Source: Anas platyrhynchos (taxonomy: Eukaryota > Chordata > Aves > Anseriformes > Anatidae). Taken from it: a stretch of DNA of 64,000 nucleotides. This document shows, one piece after another, positions 11,601 through 26,797 of this stretch. The stretch is taken from assembly GCF_047663525.1 (NCBI RefSeq), contig NC_092604.1:13255501-13319500 (forward strand), read 5' to 3'. Position 1 is the first letter of the stretch, and each line of letters begins with the position of its first letter. The position numbers were made by a program, and so were the translations under genes. A model generated the notes under the pieces. That model had not been told where the DNA came from, ran no database searches, and worked only from the letters and a program-made list of their open reading frames with translations.

Positions 11601-14455
11601 GCAGCCGACTGCAAATGGCCCCGTGGTGGCTGCGAGATCGCTCCTAGGAGCGAGGGAAACCAGCCCCGAGGACAGCGCAGCGCAGAAGCCCCTTGGAGCG
11701 GCGTTTCCCCCAGGCTGGTGTTCACCCACGGGTGGGGGGCAGCGAGGAAGGGCTGTGGGGGATCGGTGTCCCCTGGCCCCCGGCTGTGCGCACCCCTCGC
11801 AGCGAGCCCGCGTGCCCAGCCGCCAGGGCTCTGAGCAGCCTCGGGCTGAAACCACGGCAATTTGTTTAACATTCCTGGCTGCTCATCCCAATCTAAAGGT
11901 CATCGCACCCCTGTGTGCATGATATTTATAGATACGCGTAGCAATATCACCTATCTAGACCAGACTGTGCAGGATATTTGTGTATAAAAGGAACCTCGAG
12001 CAGACACAATGTGAGTGTGCAAGTGTGCGTGTGCACTCACATCCCTCTCTCTCTCCATATATATATAAAAAATTACATCTGAAAGGACAAAGTTGCCTGA
12101 GACTCGTGACCCAACAAAATATATTTCACCCCCGGCCCATATTTTTCTTCCTGAAGAGCTGCTGCAAATCTTCCCTCAGTCCTGACACATCTCATCTAGA
12201 CTCAGTTAAAGTTCGTATTTATGGGCGTCAGCGCTGACCTCTTCCACCTCCGCCCGCGCGGCCTCGCGCCGCGGCTCCGCGGCCGGCCCTCGATAAACAA
12301 GCGGGCCCCCAAATCCCCCTCTGCCGCGCGGCATTATTAGTCTTGGCTCCGAAGGCCAGCGCAGTCCGTAATTCTCCGCCTGGTGACACAAGATGAACGC
12401 GGCGACATCAGTCTCGCGGCGGATTGGCATGGGGACCCTCGTTTGTCAGTGGCAGACTGACAGAATTACTGGCCCTTAAATGAAACGATATATCTGGGAA
12501 GTTAAATCTGTTTTCAATCTGGCTGCCCCGCGCCTGCGGGCGGACGTGGCGCGCGAGCTGATGTCAAGGGGCCGTTCGCCCCTCTCCCCCCGTGTCCTTC
12601 CCAGGGCGCAGCGGAGGAGCCGGGGGGGCTCTCCCCACGGCCCCAGCCCTGGCCCCAGCATCCAGCTGGGAGGAGAAGGCAAAGGGTCCGGTCTGCCCGG
12701 TGTGCTGGGTCCCTCACTGGGCTTTTGGTGTGGGAACAAGAATGGGAACGGGACCTGCTGGCTCCAGGGGGACCTGCTCCTGCTCCCCCAGGCAGGGAGC
12801 AAAGCATCACCCCAGCACCCCCGAGGGTTTGCCCCCTCCAGGCCTGGAGAAGCCGTCTGGCTGCAAAACGCAGTGGCCCCAGCACCCCCGGCAGCTAGGA
12901 GTGCTCGGGGAAGGAGGAACACGGCACATGGGGAACACAGAAAGGTGACCTGTACTCGCTCCCTGCTCAGCATCATCCTGGAGCGATGCCGGTGCATCGC
13001 CCTCCCAGCCTGGCCCCCCCAGGAACCCTCCTGGCTGGGGGCCGCGTGCACGTGGCCGTTCCTGGGTCCCTGGGGGCTGCGGTGTCCCTGCTCCAAGGAG
13101 CTCCGGCCGTGCCGCGGGGACTGCCTGCGTTACGGCCATCGATCCCCGAGGCCGCGGTTTTACGCTGTGCTAGTGGGCTTTAGGGCAAAGCCATAAACTC
13201 TGCACTAGCAGGAGTTCATTTACCGCGCGCTTTTATGCGCCGGGCAGGAGAGGGAGAGGTTCCAGGCACTGCGGAGCTGCTGCCCCGTCCCACAGCCTCC
13301 AAAAACCACCGGGGGACACCTGGTGCTGTGCAGCATGGTGCTGGCTGCAGCGTGCACCCGCTGGTGCCCCCAGCCCGCTCCCACCCCAGGGATGGGGCAG
13401 CTCAGGGGGATGTGCCCGGGGGGATCCGCTCAGCTCCATCCCCAGGCACCACCGGGATGTGCTCAGGGCACCGGTGGCCCCGGCCAGGTGAGGCCTCGTG
13501 GCACCATCCCAAGCCCTGCAGGAGGAGGAGGAGGAGTGCCCGCGGAGGTGCGTTCACACGGAAGCAGCCTATTTTCGTGGTGTGATCAGGCAGACAATAG
13601 AGTTACAAGGCTACGCGGCAATGCAGCTGATGGCTGAATTTACACTGTTTACAATATCTCCTGCAAAACAACAGCCGCCCTGTTCCCAAAATCCAGGCTG
13701 GACACTGATATGATTGAAATAAGCCCGACCCAGCCCCACAATGCGACTTCCTGACAGTGTTTTGGATAGCCAGGGGCTATTTTGGGCAGAGAGGCTCTGC
13801 CCTGTGGTACCCATGGGGTGGGCATGGCAAGGAGCATGGCCCTGTCCTGGGCATGGTCCCTGTGGCACTGGGATGGGCGCTGATTTTGGCCAGCCCTGGG
13901 TGGTGCAGCCTCACACTGCATGCACAGGAAGGCACCTGCCTCTCCCAGCAGCTGTGGGACTCAGCTTGCAGCACTGTGCCAACATGGCAAAATATTCTCC
14001 CATTTTTGCAGCACTTTGGGATCTTAGCACCATGCTCCCCAGTGTGCGGCTGCCGGCAGCTGAGGCCGGTGCAGGGGAGCTGCCCTGAGCCCAGCCCGGC
14101 CCTGGCTCCCTGCTGCTCGCGGGCACCCACCTGACAGCATTGATTTTCCTCCTAAAGGCGGAGGAGAGAATTGTCTCAACTATAATTCCTCAACGTTACA
14201 TTTTTCAATTATACCTAGAGCCTGACACCGCACTCACTCTGCTGGCGATTGCCTCCGCACCAGCCCCCGCTGTGACGCACCGGGCATGGCGAGCCCCGCG
14301 GTGCCGGCAGGTTTGTGGTCATGGCCATTGCCCTGCTGCCAGCACGTCAGCCCCAATCCTGCCCGCTGCAGCACCCCGTCCTGCCGGCACTTATCCCCGC
14401 TCCCCTCACTGCCCGCATTCCCATGCCACCTCCCTCCCAGCGCCCAGGCCCCTAC
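8681..14455 (-). other. NR5A1: NR5A1 intron 4
   Basis: The largest NR5A1 intron. It is mostly GC-rich with a few AT-richer islands: about 11850-12230, 13540-13730 and 14130-14230. It also holds a CpG-dense stretch at about 12230-12570. In mouse the fetal adrenal enhancer, driven by PBX/PREP and then by SF-1 itself, lies in intron 4. No exon is recognised. A T/A-rich run at 10545-10590 and an A-run at 11285-11312 are simple sequence. Confidence 0.8.
11850..12570. promoter_or_regulatory. NR5A1: Candidate enhancer / CpG block in NR5A1 intron 4
   Basis: An AT-rich part followed by a CpG-dense part. Motifs seen: TAAAGGTCA at 11894-11902 (close to the SF-1 consensus), AGGTCA on the minus strand at 12235-12240, and GATAAACA (FOX class) near 12292. 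Minus-strand CCAAT lies at about 12423-12427, with a MEIS/PREP pair, TTGTCA at 12443-12448 and TGACAG at 12458-12463. MEIS/PREP plus SF-1-like sites is the grammar described for the mouse fetal adrenal enhancer. Boundaries are by eye. Confidence 0.35.
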
Positions 14456-15093
14456 CTCCAGCTCCTTGAAGAAGATGCAGCTCCGTGCCCACTCCACGAT
14501 GGAGAAGAGGGTCTGGTCTGCCATCTTGCACATGAGGCCGAAGGTGCTGAGCTTCTCGTGCCGGCCTTTGCCTTGCTCCTGCTGCAGGCAGGCCAGGATC
14601 CGTGCCTTCACCTGGGCCTCGTCGGGCTCCAGCTGCAGCAGCTTCAGGATGACCTCGGGGATGTCGGGCGGGGAGCTGCTGGGGTAGGTCTCTGGGTACA
14701 TGTAGGGCACGGGCTCGTGCGCATTTGTGTAGTGGTCGGGGTACTCGGACTTGATGGTGCGGCTGGGGAAGGAGGGGTAGTGGTAGCCAGCGAGCGGCAC
14801 GTGGCTGGGCACAGTCATTCCCAGGGAGGGCGTCCCGTAGGGGCCGCGCTCGTAGTCGACGGGCGTCAGGGCGGCGGGGTTGGGCGGCAGGGTCTTGGAC
14901 ATGGCGTGGATGCTGTGGATGGTGGAGGACAGGCTGTAGTCGTTCTGCACGGGAGACACGATCTGGGGCACGGTCTCCAGCTTGAAGCCGTTGGCACGGA
15001 TCAGGGCTTTCTTCTGCTGCTTTAAGGCACGGTCCCGCTTGTACATGGGCCCAAACTTGTTCCTGCCTCCGCGCATCCGGTCTGCACGCACGG
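14456..15093 (-). CDS. NR5A1: NR5A1 exon 4: FTZ-F1 box, hinge and start of ligand-binding domain
   Basis: 638 nt, beginning with two bases that complete Ala82 and ending in phase 0. Residues 84-114 form the FTZ-F1 box ([19 protein letters not shown], then KQQKKALIR), which contacts bases 5' of the half-site. The hinge, about 122-230, is bird-like and very different from the mammalian one. It keeps two sumoylation motifs, FKLE with Lys119 and IKSE with Lys196 (human Lys194). The ligand-binding domain opens with [14 protein letters not shown] and reaches FFKELE. The Ser203 phosphorylation site of mammals has no serine equivalent here (residue 205 is Asn). Confidence 0.97.
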
Positions 15094-18973
<3,880 letters not shown>

Positions 18974-20850
18974 GCGCCTGGAAGAGCAGCTCCATGCTGG
19001 TGCGGGCGAGCGGCCAGCCCCCCGGGGGCTGGGGAACCTCCTCTGGGAGAGCGGGCGGCTGGCGGCTGGGGACGGGCTGGGGAGGAGGGACCTGGCAGCC
19101 CGGGGGCAAGGGGCTGCGGGCACGGCCCGGCACGGCCACGGCCACGGCCCCCCGGCTGCGGAGGCCCCGACGGCGGCGGCCCCGGGGCAGGAGGAGATGG
19201 GAACCGAGCCCCCGGCTGGGGCTGCGGCCACCTCCCTGCACCAAGGGGCTGAGAGCCGCCTGCAGCACCCGGGCCCCGCAGCACCCACGGCACACACAAA
19301 CCCCCCGCTACCCCCTGCTCCGGCCTGCACGGCTTTGTACGTGGGATCTGGAGCGGTGCCCGCAGCCAGCACCCAGCCCCCGGCCCCCCAGGACAGCCAG
19401 AGCGGGCCCGGCACCCCCACAGCTGCTGGAGGAGCCCCAGGAAAGCTGCGTGAGGAGCTCTGGGTGTGCGGCACCCCCGGCACCTCCCCAGGCCACCGGC
19501 AGCGGTAGCGGCAGGGACGTGGCCCAGGCGGACAGACAGCGCTCGCTGCTGCCGTTCTGTTCCCTGCCTCACTTTTAGGGACGCTCGCTGAATAAACCAG
19601 CACACTCCCCCATACACCAGCACAGTGCACGTCCCCGCCGTCAGCTGGGTTTGGTTCTGTCTGAGGAAGTTTCCTGCTCGCGGCCATCTCCAGCCTCCCA
19701 GCCCCATCCAGCTGAGGGGCAAACAGAGAAGGGGCTGCTCGGGGGGCTCGGTGAGCTGCCCCAGTCAGCACGGGCGCTGCCTCCAGGCGGGGATGGAGGA
19801 GCTGCTGCTGCTGCTCAGAACTCAGCACCCACAAATGGCCACACGCAGCCTGTCCTGCTCCCAGCCGTGGGCCTTGCCCAGGCGCACAGGGCTGCAGCCC
19901 GGTTCGGGGCTCCCCCTGGCCAGCAACCAGGGCCAAACGGAGCCCAAAAACACAGCAAAGGGTGACTCTGCGCCTGGCCTGGCACTGCATCACCAGGCAG
20001 GAGCCTCCTGCTCCCAGCCCGGCCGGGCACATGCCCCAGTCTGGGTGCTCGGCCACGGGGAGCTCGAGGCTCCCTCACTGAGCCAGGCACGGGAGCTCAA
20101 CCCATCCCCTTGGGGCTGGGCTGCTCTCATCAAGAGACTCTTCCTGGCTGCCCAGCTCGGCACCATGAAGGGCCCACAGGGGATGGAGCTGCAATTTGAG
20201 GTGTTTTGACACCCAAGGGCGCCACGGGGAGGTCGCAGGCCCCGATGCTGGGCTCATCCCGCACATCCCACCCCGCACACCCCATTCCACGCAGCTCGTC
20301 CCCCGCAGCTCGCCCCGTACGGCTCATCCCGCACGCCCGTCGTGGCCCGTGGGTGCCCCGGGGAGGAAGCGGCGCTGGCAGGGATGTGCGGCAAACAGGA
20401 AGCGGGCTCGGCACAGGATCGCTCCAGAGCCACCAGGAGCCGAGCCCAGGCTAAGAATAGCAGCAGGCAGCCCCCGGCGCGGGGTGGTTTGGCCGGGAAG
20501 GAGTGCGCCTACAGCCCGCAGAGCCCCCCGGCCGCAGCCCCCACGCTCGCTGTGAGCTCCAGGGGAGCTGCCAGGAGCCGCGGGGCTTCGGCTGCCACCA
20601 GGGAGAGGAGCCCAGAAGGGGCTGGGGGTGCGGGGTGCCTGTGCTTGAGGGGGCTGCGACGGAGCTGGGGTGGCCGGGAACCCCTGACTCGCCGCCCCTT
20701 GCACTCTCAGAGCCCCTCGGAGTCCTTCGCTCGCCACCCCCTTGCCCCGCGGCTGGATCTGGCATTTCTGGGCAGCACCAAGGCCAAAGGGCTGAGGCCA
20801 TGGCGGGACCTCGCTCTGCTGCCCTTGGGGCCCAAAGCAGGGCCAGGAGA

Positions 20851-20890
20851 CCCTGGGTGTCCCTGGGTGTCCCGGGGTGTCCCGGGGTGT
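20851..20890. repeat. 10-base minisatellite, 4 units
   Basis: Four adjacent copies of CCCTGGGTGT / CCCGGGGTGT. Lies in NR5A1 intron 1. Confidence 0.85.
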
Positions 20891-21094
20891 CCCCACGCCC
20901 AGCTGATGCTGGTGCCTCCATCCCCACGTCCGCTCATGGGGATGGGACGGGAAGCGAAGGCCCACGCACGGCTCCCGCTTCCTTGCCAAGCGTCCCCAAC
21001 CTCCACCAGGCCAGAGAGACCCCAGGAACCAGGGCGCGGGCAGGGGGCAGGCAGGTCAGGGTGGCCGCGGGTGTCCCCGCTGGCAAATACTCAC

Positions 21095-21300
21095 CGCGAC
21101 ACGGCGCTGTGCCCCGCTGCACACGGGGTGGGGGTGCCAGGAGATCTTCGCTCGCACCTCGGGCGAGCAACCCCAGCCCAAGGATCCTCCACGGGTGCCA
21201 GGTCCCGCTGCCCCCTCCGGAGTGGGCTGGGGGATTTATAGGGCCCGCGTCCGCTGGGGAGGTGTCGGGGCTCTGGCTGCGCGCACAGCGCCCGGTGCAG
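21095..21300 (-). other. NR5A1: NR5A1 noncoding exon 1 (inferred)
   Basis: The donor is a strong match (GTCGCG then gtgagtatt, exon end 21095). Mammalian NR5A1 also has a noncoding first exon. The upstream end is uncertain. Placing the start about 80 nt past the E-box, as in rodents, gives about 21300. The TATA element at 21235-21240 would instead put it near 21205. Confidence 0.45.
21235..21240 (-). promoter_or_regulatory. NR5A1: TATA box near NR5A1 exon 1
   Basis: The minus strand reads CCCTATAAATCCC here, a good TATA box about 140 nt before the exon 1 donor. It may set a start near 21205. Confidence 0.45.
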
Positions 21301-21308
21301 GACACCAG

Positions 21309-21490
21309 CCAATCTCCTCCCCGCGGGGGCCAGGCTCAGCCGAGATGGACCAACTTAGTTGCCTTATTGGTTTCTGTGGCCACGTGACCATGCAGAAAAA
21401 CATCATAATTAAGCTACAAAATGCTGCCCATAAACTAGCATTAGAAAGTGACAGGGGAGATAAGTGGGACCTCTGCAGCAGATAAAGCAC
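21309..21490 (-). promoter_or_regulatory. NR5A1: NR5A1 proximal promoter: E-box, CCAAT boxes, homeodomain and GATA sites
   Basis: On the minus strand CACGTG (21381-21386) is followed 10 nt later by CCAAT (21366-21370). This E-box/CCAAT pair is the known core of the mammalian Ad4BP/SF-1 promoter, bound by USF and NF-Y. A second CCAAT in the opposite orientation sits at 21309-21313. Upstream are TAATTA (21406-21411, a possible LHX9/EMX2-type site) and AGATAA words (21458-21464, 21480-21486). The block is AT-richer than its flanks. Confidence 0.6.
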
Positions 21491-23879
21491 CAGGAGAGAG
21501 GAACTCCGGCGGGAGGCGGGGGGCACGGGTGGGCAGGGGCGAGCGCACCAGCGCCTGCGCCCGCGCCGGGGCCACGCTGATTTATGGCCACGGTGCGAGG
21601 GAGGGGGCCGTGGGGCGGCCACACCAGGTCAAGCTGCGGGGCAGGACGCCTCGGGAGGAGCAGGATCTGTGGGACGAGCAAACCCAGCACCGGGGACCAG
21701 CAGCCGAGGCCTCTCCAGCCCTTGAAGGAACCTGGAACCTTGAAGGAGCCCAGCTGCCCACTTGGGGTACATGGGACATGTGCTCAGGGACAAGGCGTTG
21801 GGGCAGCAATGTCCCCACCACCTGGATTTCCCACCTCCTGCATGGTGCTGGGCACAGTCCTGACCCTTGGGCACTGTGGTGGCCCCAGGGCTCTGGTTTC
21901 CATCTCCCTGTGAGCGCAGAGAGGCGAGGTGCCGGGGAGAGGCCACTCACGACGCTTCCCTCCTGCCAGGGCAGGGATTTGCTTTTTCTTCCTCCCCACA
22001 GCCCCGCTATCCATCACCCCAGCATCTCCCCACGTGTCTGCACAGAGCTCGCCGGTGGCTCACCCCAGCACCACGGCCCCGAGGACTTTTTGCTGCAGCC
22101 CCAGTGGGTACCAGGGTGGCAGGACCCAGGTTTGGGGCCACAGGACAGGCATCACCCCACAGGGACAGGCCCCAGCTCACGGCCTCACCGCAGGAGGGAG
22201 CGGAGAGCCCGCGGCACGGGGCTGTGGGGAAGGAGCGGGAGCCATGAGCTGTGCAGCCCCGGTTGTTTTTTCCTCGCTCTGCAGCTGAAGAGAGGAGAAA
22301 AGTAACGAAAACACAGCTCTGTAGAAGAGCCAGGCCTGGAGAGGCAGCTTCCGCCCCGATCCCAAGCAATTATCAGCCGAATGCCAGATGTTCCGATGCA
22401 ATGCCAATGTCAGGGAAAATAAATCTTTGGCAGGTTCAAGGTCCCCGCCGGGCCGGCACACAGCGGCTCGCGGCTCAGCCCCGCGCGAGGCGGGGACGGA
22501 GCAGCACGGGGCGGCCGCTCCGCTTCCTCCCGCCGGGCATTGTTCCCCCGGGAAGCCCCGGCCGCATGCCGGCCACTTGCTATTTTTGAAGCTAGGTGTT
22601 TTCAGGGGTAAATACGTCCCTGCTGGCCTTGGGCACCTTCCTTTGCACAGGCCCTCGCCAAGGCCATGGCCCAGCTCCTGCAGCGGGCGCGCGCTCAGTG
22701 CTCGCTCTCGGGGCAGCGCGGCGGGGCCGGGTGGAGGGGTGGGCTGGGGAGCTGCAGGTCGGGGCAGCCACGGGGGCCCTGCAGCGAGCCAGCTCCTGGC
22801 GAGATGGGCACGTGGGGCTCCGGCACTGGGGACACCCAGCTTTGTCTGCAATGAGGGTGCTCCAACACCAGGGCGCTTTGCAGCAGTGGCACCCACCACT
22901 CGCCCAGGCTGCTGCTCTCCTTCCCGTCCTGGTGCTGGGCTTGCTGTAGGACACGGGACCGGCAGTGCCTGAGGGCACCCTGTGTACCCCCGCAGCAAGT
23001 GCCCGTTCAGGCAGCAGCCGGGCATGCAGAGCCCGTGCCAAAGGCTGTGCGCAGCCCTGGGGGTGCCTGGGGATGGGCAGAGGGGCAGAGTGGAGCAAGG
23101 CTTTGGTGGCAGAGGGACGAGCTGGTGCCAGCACCCAGGAGGGGACAGGGCCCTGGGCTCCCAGTGACACGGGTGCTGGGAAGGGGGGCTGGCTGCCACT
23201 GGGTGCCTGCACCCAAAGGCCCTGCTGCAGCTTCAGTGGGGGCGTCCCCAGCAGCCACGGGCACAGAGGAGGCACCGCTGCCCCCAGCCATGCAGTGACA
23301 CCTTCCCCATTGTGGCTGAGGGACTGGCACAGCCTCTGCTTCGTGCTCCCCATGGGGCCAAGCCCTGCCACGGCCATCACCAACCCCGGCTGCTGTCACC
23401 AAAGCCCCGGCCATCACCAAGGGGCCGGCACGGCTGCAGCCGAGCCCTCGGGGCTGCACCACCCGCCGCGGGACACAGCCGCGCTTTGGCTCCTTGCTGG
23501 TGCGCAGCCTTGATGCTCGGCAAAGCGTATCTCCTTCTCGGATGTTATCTTCATCCACTCAGCTTATCTGCGGTGGGGCAGCCCTCCTGCCTGCGCCACG
23601 TTCCCGGAGCGTGCCTGCAGCAGGTGTGGTCAGCACTACTGTTGGCCAGAGCCGGCCGCCTGCGCCGCCGGCTGCCCGCAGTCCCTGACTCCGGGGCGCG
23701 TGGCGATAACGTGCGCGCGGCGAGGACTTTGGCGATAGCGTTCCCGATGACATTACCTTGTCCCCCGCATTCTTCCGATGCCACGCACGCCTTTGCTCGG
23801 GGGTGCGGGCAGGCCCGGCGCATGGCGGCGTGTGCAGATGGTGCGCAGGCAGCGCTGGTGGTCTCCTCCCGGGGGGACT

Positions 23880-24140
23880 CATTGACATATCAGTCACATA
23901 GTTCTGCATAATTGGGACTTGGATGCAGCCTCTCTTTATGTTTCCTCTTGGCAGTTGCCAACAACATGAAGCACTCCTGGGTCAAAATGACAGCCTTTTG
24001 TTTACTATTCCTGCTTATGTGCCTCATTTTCTTCAAGGATAAGAGCTCTTTATAGGAATCTTTATTGTGATGAGGTTAGCAGAGAGAAAGATTTCTCTCC
24101 AGCTTTCTCTCTCTCTTTCACAGCTGATTAGCAGGGTCGG
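23880..24140. promoter_or_regulatory. Candidate upstream regulatory block
   Basis: AT-rich block about 2.6-2.9 kb upstream of the inferred NR5A1 start. It contains a TGACAG MEIS/PREP word next to GGGTCA (about 23980-23995) and several ATTG/TTTATT words (about 24050-24075). Function is inferred from composition and motifs only. Confidence 0.25.
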
Positions 24141-24779
24141 CCCACGGGGAGAGCCATGGGGAGCTGGAACCCAGCGCCCACCTTGGGGTCCCGCTGGCCA
24201 CGAGCTGCCCCGGCCCCGGCTCAGCCCTGTCCCGGCAGCACAGCCGGGAGTGGTGCAGCCCCAGCAGGGCCCTGGCAGTGACAGGGGAGCAGCAGCAGCA
24301 GGAGCTTGCTGGGGTCGCACACCTCTCACCGTGCTGCTGCTGTCCCGGCTGGGGGGGCCCATCCTTCCCCTGACCTCTCCGGTGTCAGCCCTGACAGAAA
24401 TGCCAGCAGCCATTCGTGCACCTGTGCCAGGCAAACCCAGAGGTGCTCAGACTGCTCCAGTGAACGCAGCCCCACTGGCCCAATGCTCGCAGGCTGGTGT
24501 CCGGGTCTGAACGCCGGGGGCAGCGGCTGAGCAAAACGCGAGGGCAAAGCGAGAGCAGTGGTGACACGGTGGGGAGCTCACACAGGGGACGTGCCTGGGG
24601 ACGGACACCATCGGGGGTCCATCCACAGCCCAAAGCCTGGCGGAGGCCCCCGAGCACCACCCCGGCAGATCTTGGCTCATCGCTGGGTCGAGCCGTGGCA
24701 GCACCACGTGTGTGGGGGCCCAGCCTCACCTCGCAGCCCCGTGGCCGAGGGGTGACACCCCTGGGAACTGCACCTCGCT

Positions 24780-25100
24780 GTCAGGGGAAAGCAGCTTATC
24801 CTTGAAAGTTACTTTGCGAAGGTCAAGAGTGGGACTGTGACAGAACAGCCTGACAAACACATCTCCCAAAGTCCTTGGGCCCGATAATGTATGTCCCATG
24901 CAATGTTGACACTGGTGATCCACCAAAGATCAGGTTAACAAGTTTGACGTTAGTGACAGCGTGATTTGTTCCGCGCTGGCTCTGAATTCATAGAGCCGCT
25001 GGCCTTCGGTGATAAACTATGGCACCGCGCGCACGAGGCTGTGGCAGTTGTCACCAGCCGGAGCACGGAGATGAAAAGGAAGCAGAGCTCTAATCAAAAT
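24780..25100. promoter_or_regulatory. Candidate upstream enhancer with NR5A-like half-site
   Basis: AT-richer block about 3.5-3.8 kb upstream of the inferred NR5A1 start, with GAAGGTCAAG (AAGGTCA at 24819-24825), a TGACAG word and a CAATGTTGACA stretch. A fetal Leydig enhancer using SF-1 sites is reported roughly 3 kb upstream of mouse Nr5a1. Equivalence is a guess based on position. Confidence 0.3.
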
Positions 25101-26791
25101 ACAGTGGTCAGTAGGGGTTGAGCTGCAAATGGAAGCGTGCTGGTACTTTTCCCACTCCGGGTGTGCTCTCCAGGCAGCCCTCCGTGCCCAGGCGGTGCCG
25201 CCCAGCGCCTCCGCGCCCCCCCGGGCTCTCCCACTCGGCTTCCAGGTGCGGACGACCCCAGAGCCCCGCGTGCGCCGTGTCCTCCGCCACCTCCCGAGGC
25301 GCCTCGCCACCGCCGACCTTCAGGGCCCCTCGGGGGAATAAATCCAGGCGGGATGGCAGCAGAGGCGTTGGAGCTGCGCCGCAGGTGAGGAGAGGTGCTG
25401 TAAATAAGAACCGTTAACACCACGGAGGGGCAGCAGGAGGGAGGCGCCTGGCAGAGGAGCGGGGCAGCACGGCTCACGCGGGGACCGAGACGAGGACACG
25501 ATTTGCCCTGGAAGGAGCGGGGAGGGGGCAGGCACCGAGCTGCAGAGGGCAGCAGGGACCCTGCAGGCTTGGGGTCAGGGACACGGCCACCCTGCAGCCC
25601 CTGTGGTGGCAGGGATGGAGCAGCCGAGCAGGGCCAGGGAGGCTCCTGGACCAGGCTTGGGGCCAGCCCCGTGTGCTGGGCACAGCAAAATCCCTCCCAC
25701 GAGCACATGGCCCCGGGGCAAGCTCGGGACCGGCCCTGGGATGAGGCTGAAGGCGCTCGGCGCTGATCTATGGCCTGACACCTTTACTGCGGCTGCTGTA
25801 AGGGATTATTGTGAGCACCAAGTTCCAGCTCAGGGGGAATTACTGCTTCATCTGGCTGCAAATTACTGTCAGGGGCCCAGGCTGGAGCAGATCACCGTTC
25901 AGCCAGCCCTTTGCCTTGGCCTGGTTCTGAGACAGCTCCCCTGACCCCCTTCTGCTCCCTGGGGCAAAGCCCCTTTTAGGTCTGAACAAAGGGATTGCTG
26001 CTGTCTCTGAAGAAATGCTGGGGAATTTCCTAGGTATAAAGGCTTTTGGGTCAAAGTCCTGTCCTCACAGGCACCTCGCATGGATCCATCTGCTCCGTGC
26101 AGGACCCAGAACCACCGATTTTAGAAGTTTTGCAATTCACGAGCTGCAGAGCGATCCCAGGACGGACTCAGGGCCCAGCTGCTCGCTCGGTGCCGCCGCT
26201 GCGCTCAGCAGTGCGTGGGCCTCAGCCTGCACCCAACACCCACAGAGACGTAAACGCGAGAAGCACTTGTCAGCCTCTCACCACACACCCACCTCAGTGA
26301 CATGGAAAAGCTCCAAACGCTTTCTGCAGTGCCTCCGGAGCTGCTGGTCAAGGCTCCCCGCTGCAGCCCTCGTGCAGACGCTGCCTCCTGCCGCAGCTCC
26401 TGCTGCAGCCGCCCCTCCTGCAGCTCCCAGCCCGTCCCGGCCACCCCCAGGTCCCCAGGTGGGAGCCCCACCACGGCAGCAGGCACAGCAGGCTGCAAGG
26501 ACACAGCGGCAGGAAGAAGCTCTGTCCTCCTGCCCTCCTGCCTCTTGGTTAGGAGGGGGTGCACCGTGCAAACCGCTGCTCTCGCATCACCACCCCAGTG
26601 CCCACCTGCCAATCCCAATGGGGTGGGATCGTGCACCCTGGGGACCCCCAGCCCCTCCCAGAGCCACCCCAGTTCCCGTGCCAGCCCCCCCTGTACCAGA
26701 GGGTGCCGTGGGTGCCACCGCACCAGCGCCCAGCCCCATCACCCAGATGAAAGGAAGCAGCAGCCTCACCAGCGGTGCAGAACAATTCACA

Positions 26792-26797
26792 TTTATT
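26792..26797 (-). promoter_or_regulatory. NR6A1: NR6A1 distal poly(A) signal AATAAA
   Basis: AATAAA on the minus strand, with TGTA 8-9 nt upstream and a GT-rich stretch within 15-40 nt downstream. A less good AATAAG lies about 50 nt earlier. Confidence 0.55.

Larger units (their letters stand above)
21491..26774. other. Intergenic DNA between NR5A1 promoter and NR6A1 3' end
   Basis: 5.3 kb without a recognised exon. It is mostly GC-rich, with AT-richer non-repetitive blocks at about 22270-22430, 23880-24140, 24780-25100 and 25770-25870 that look like candidate regulatory sequence for NR5A1. Confidence 0.6.

Noticed and set aside
12206..12430. 74-codon minus-strand open frame in NR5A1 intron 4
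   Set aside because: Its start overlaps a CCAAT word in a CpG block and there is no protein family resemblance; regulatory DNA is more likely.
14315..15025. 236-codon plus-strand open frame
   Set aside because: It is the antisense shadow of NR5A1 exon 4.
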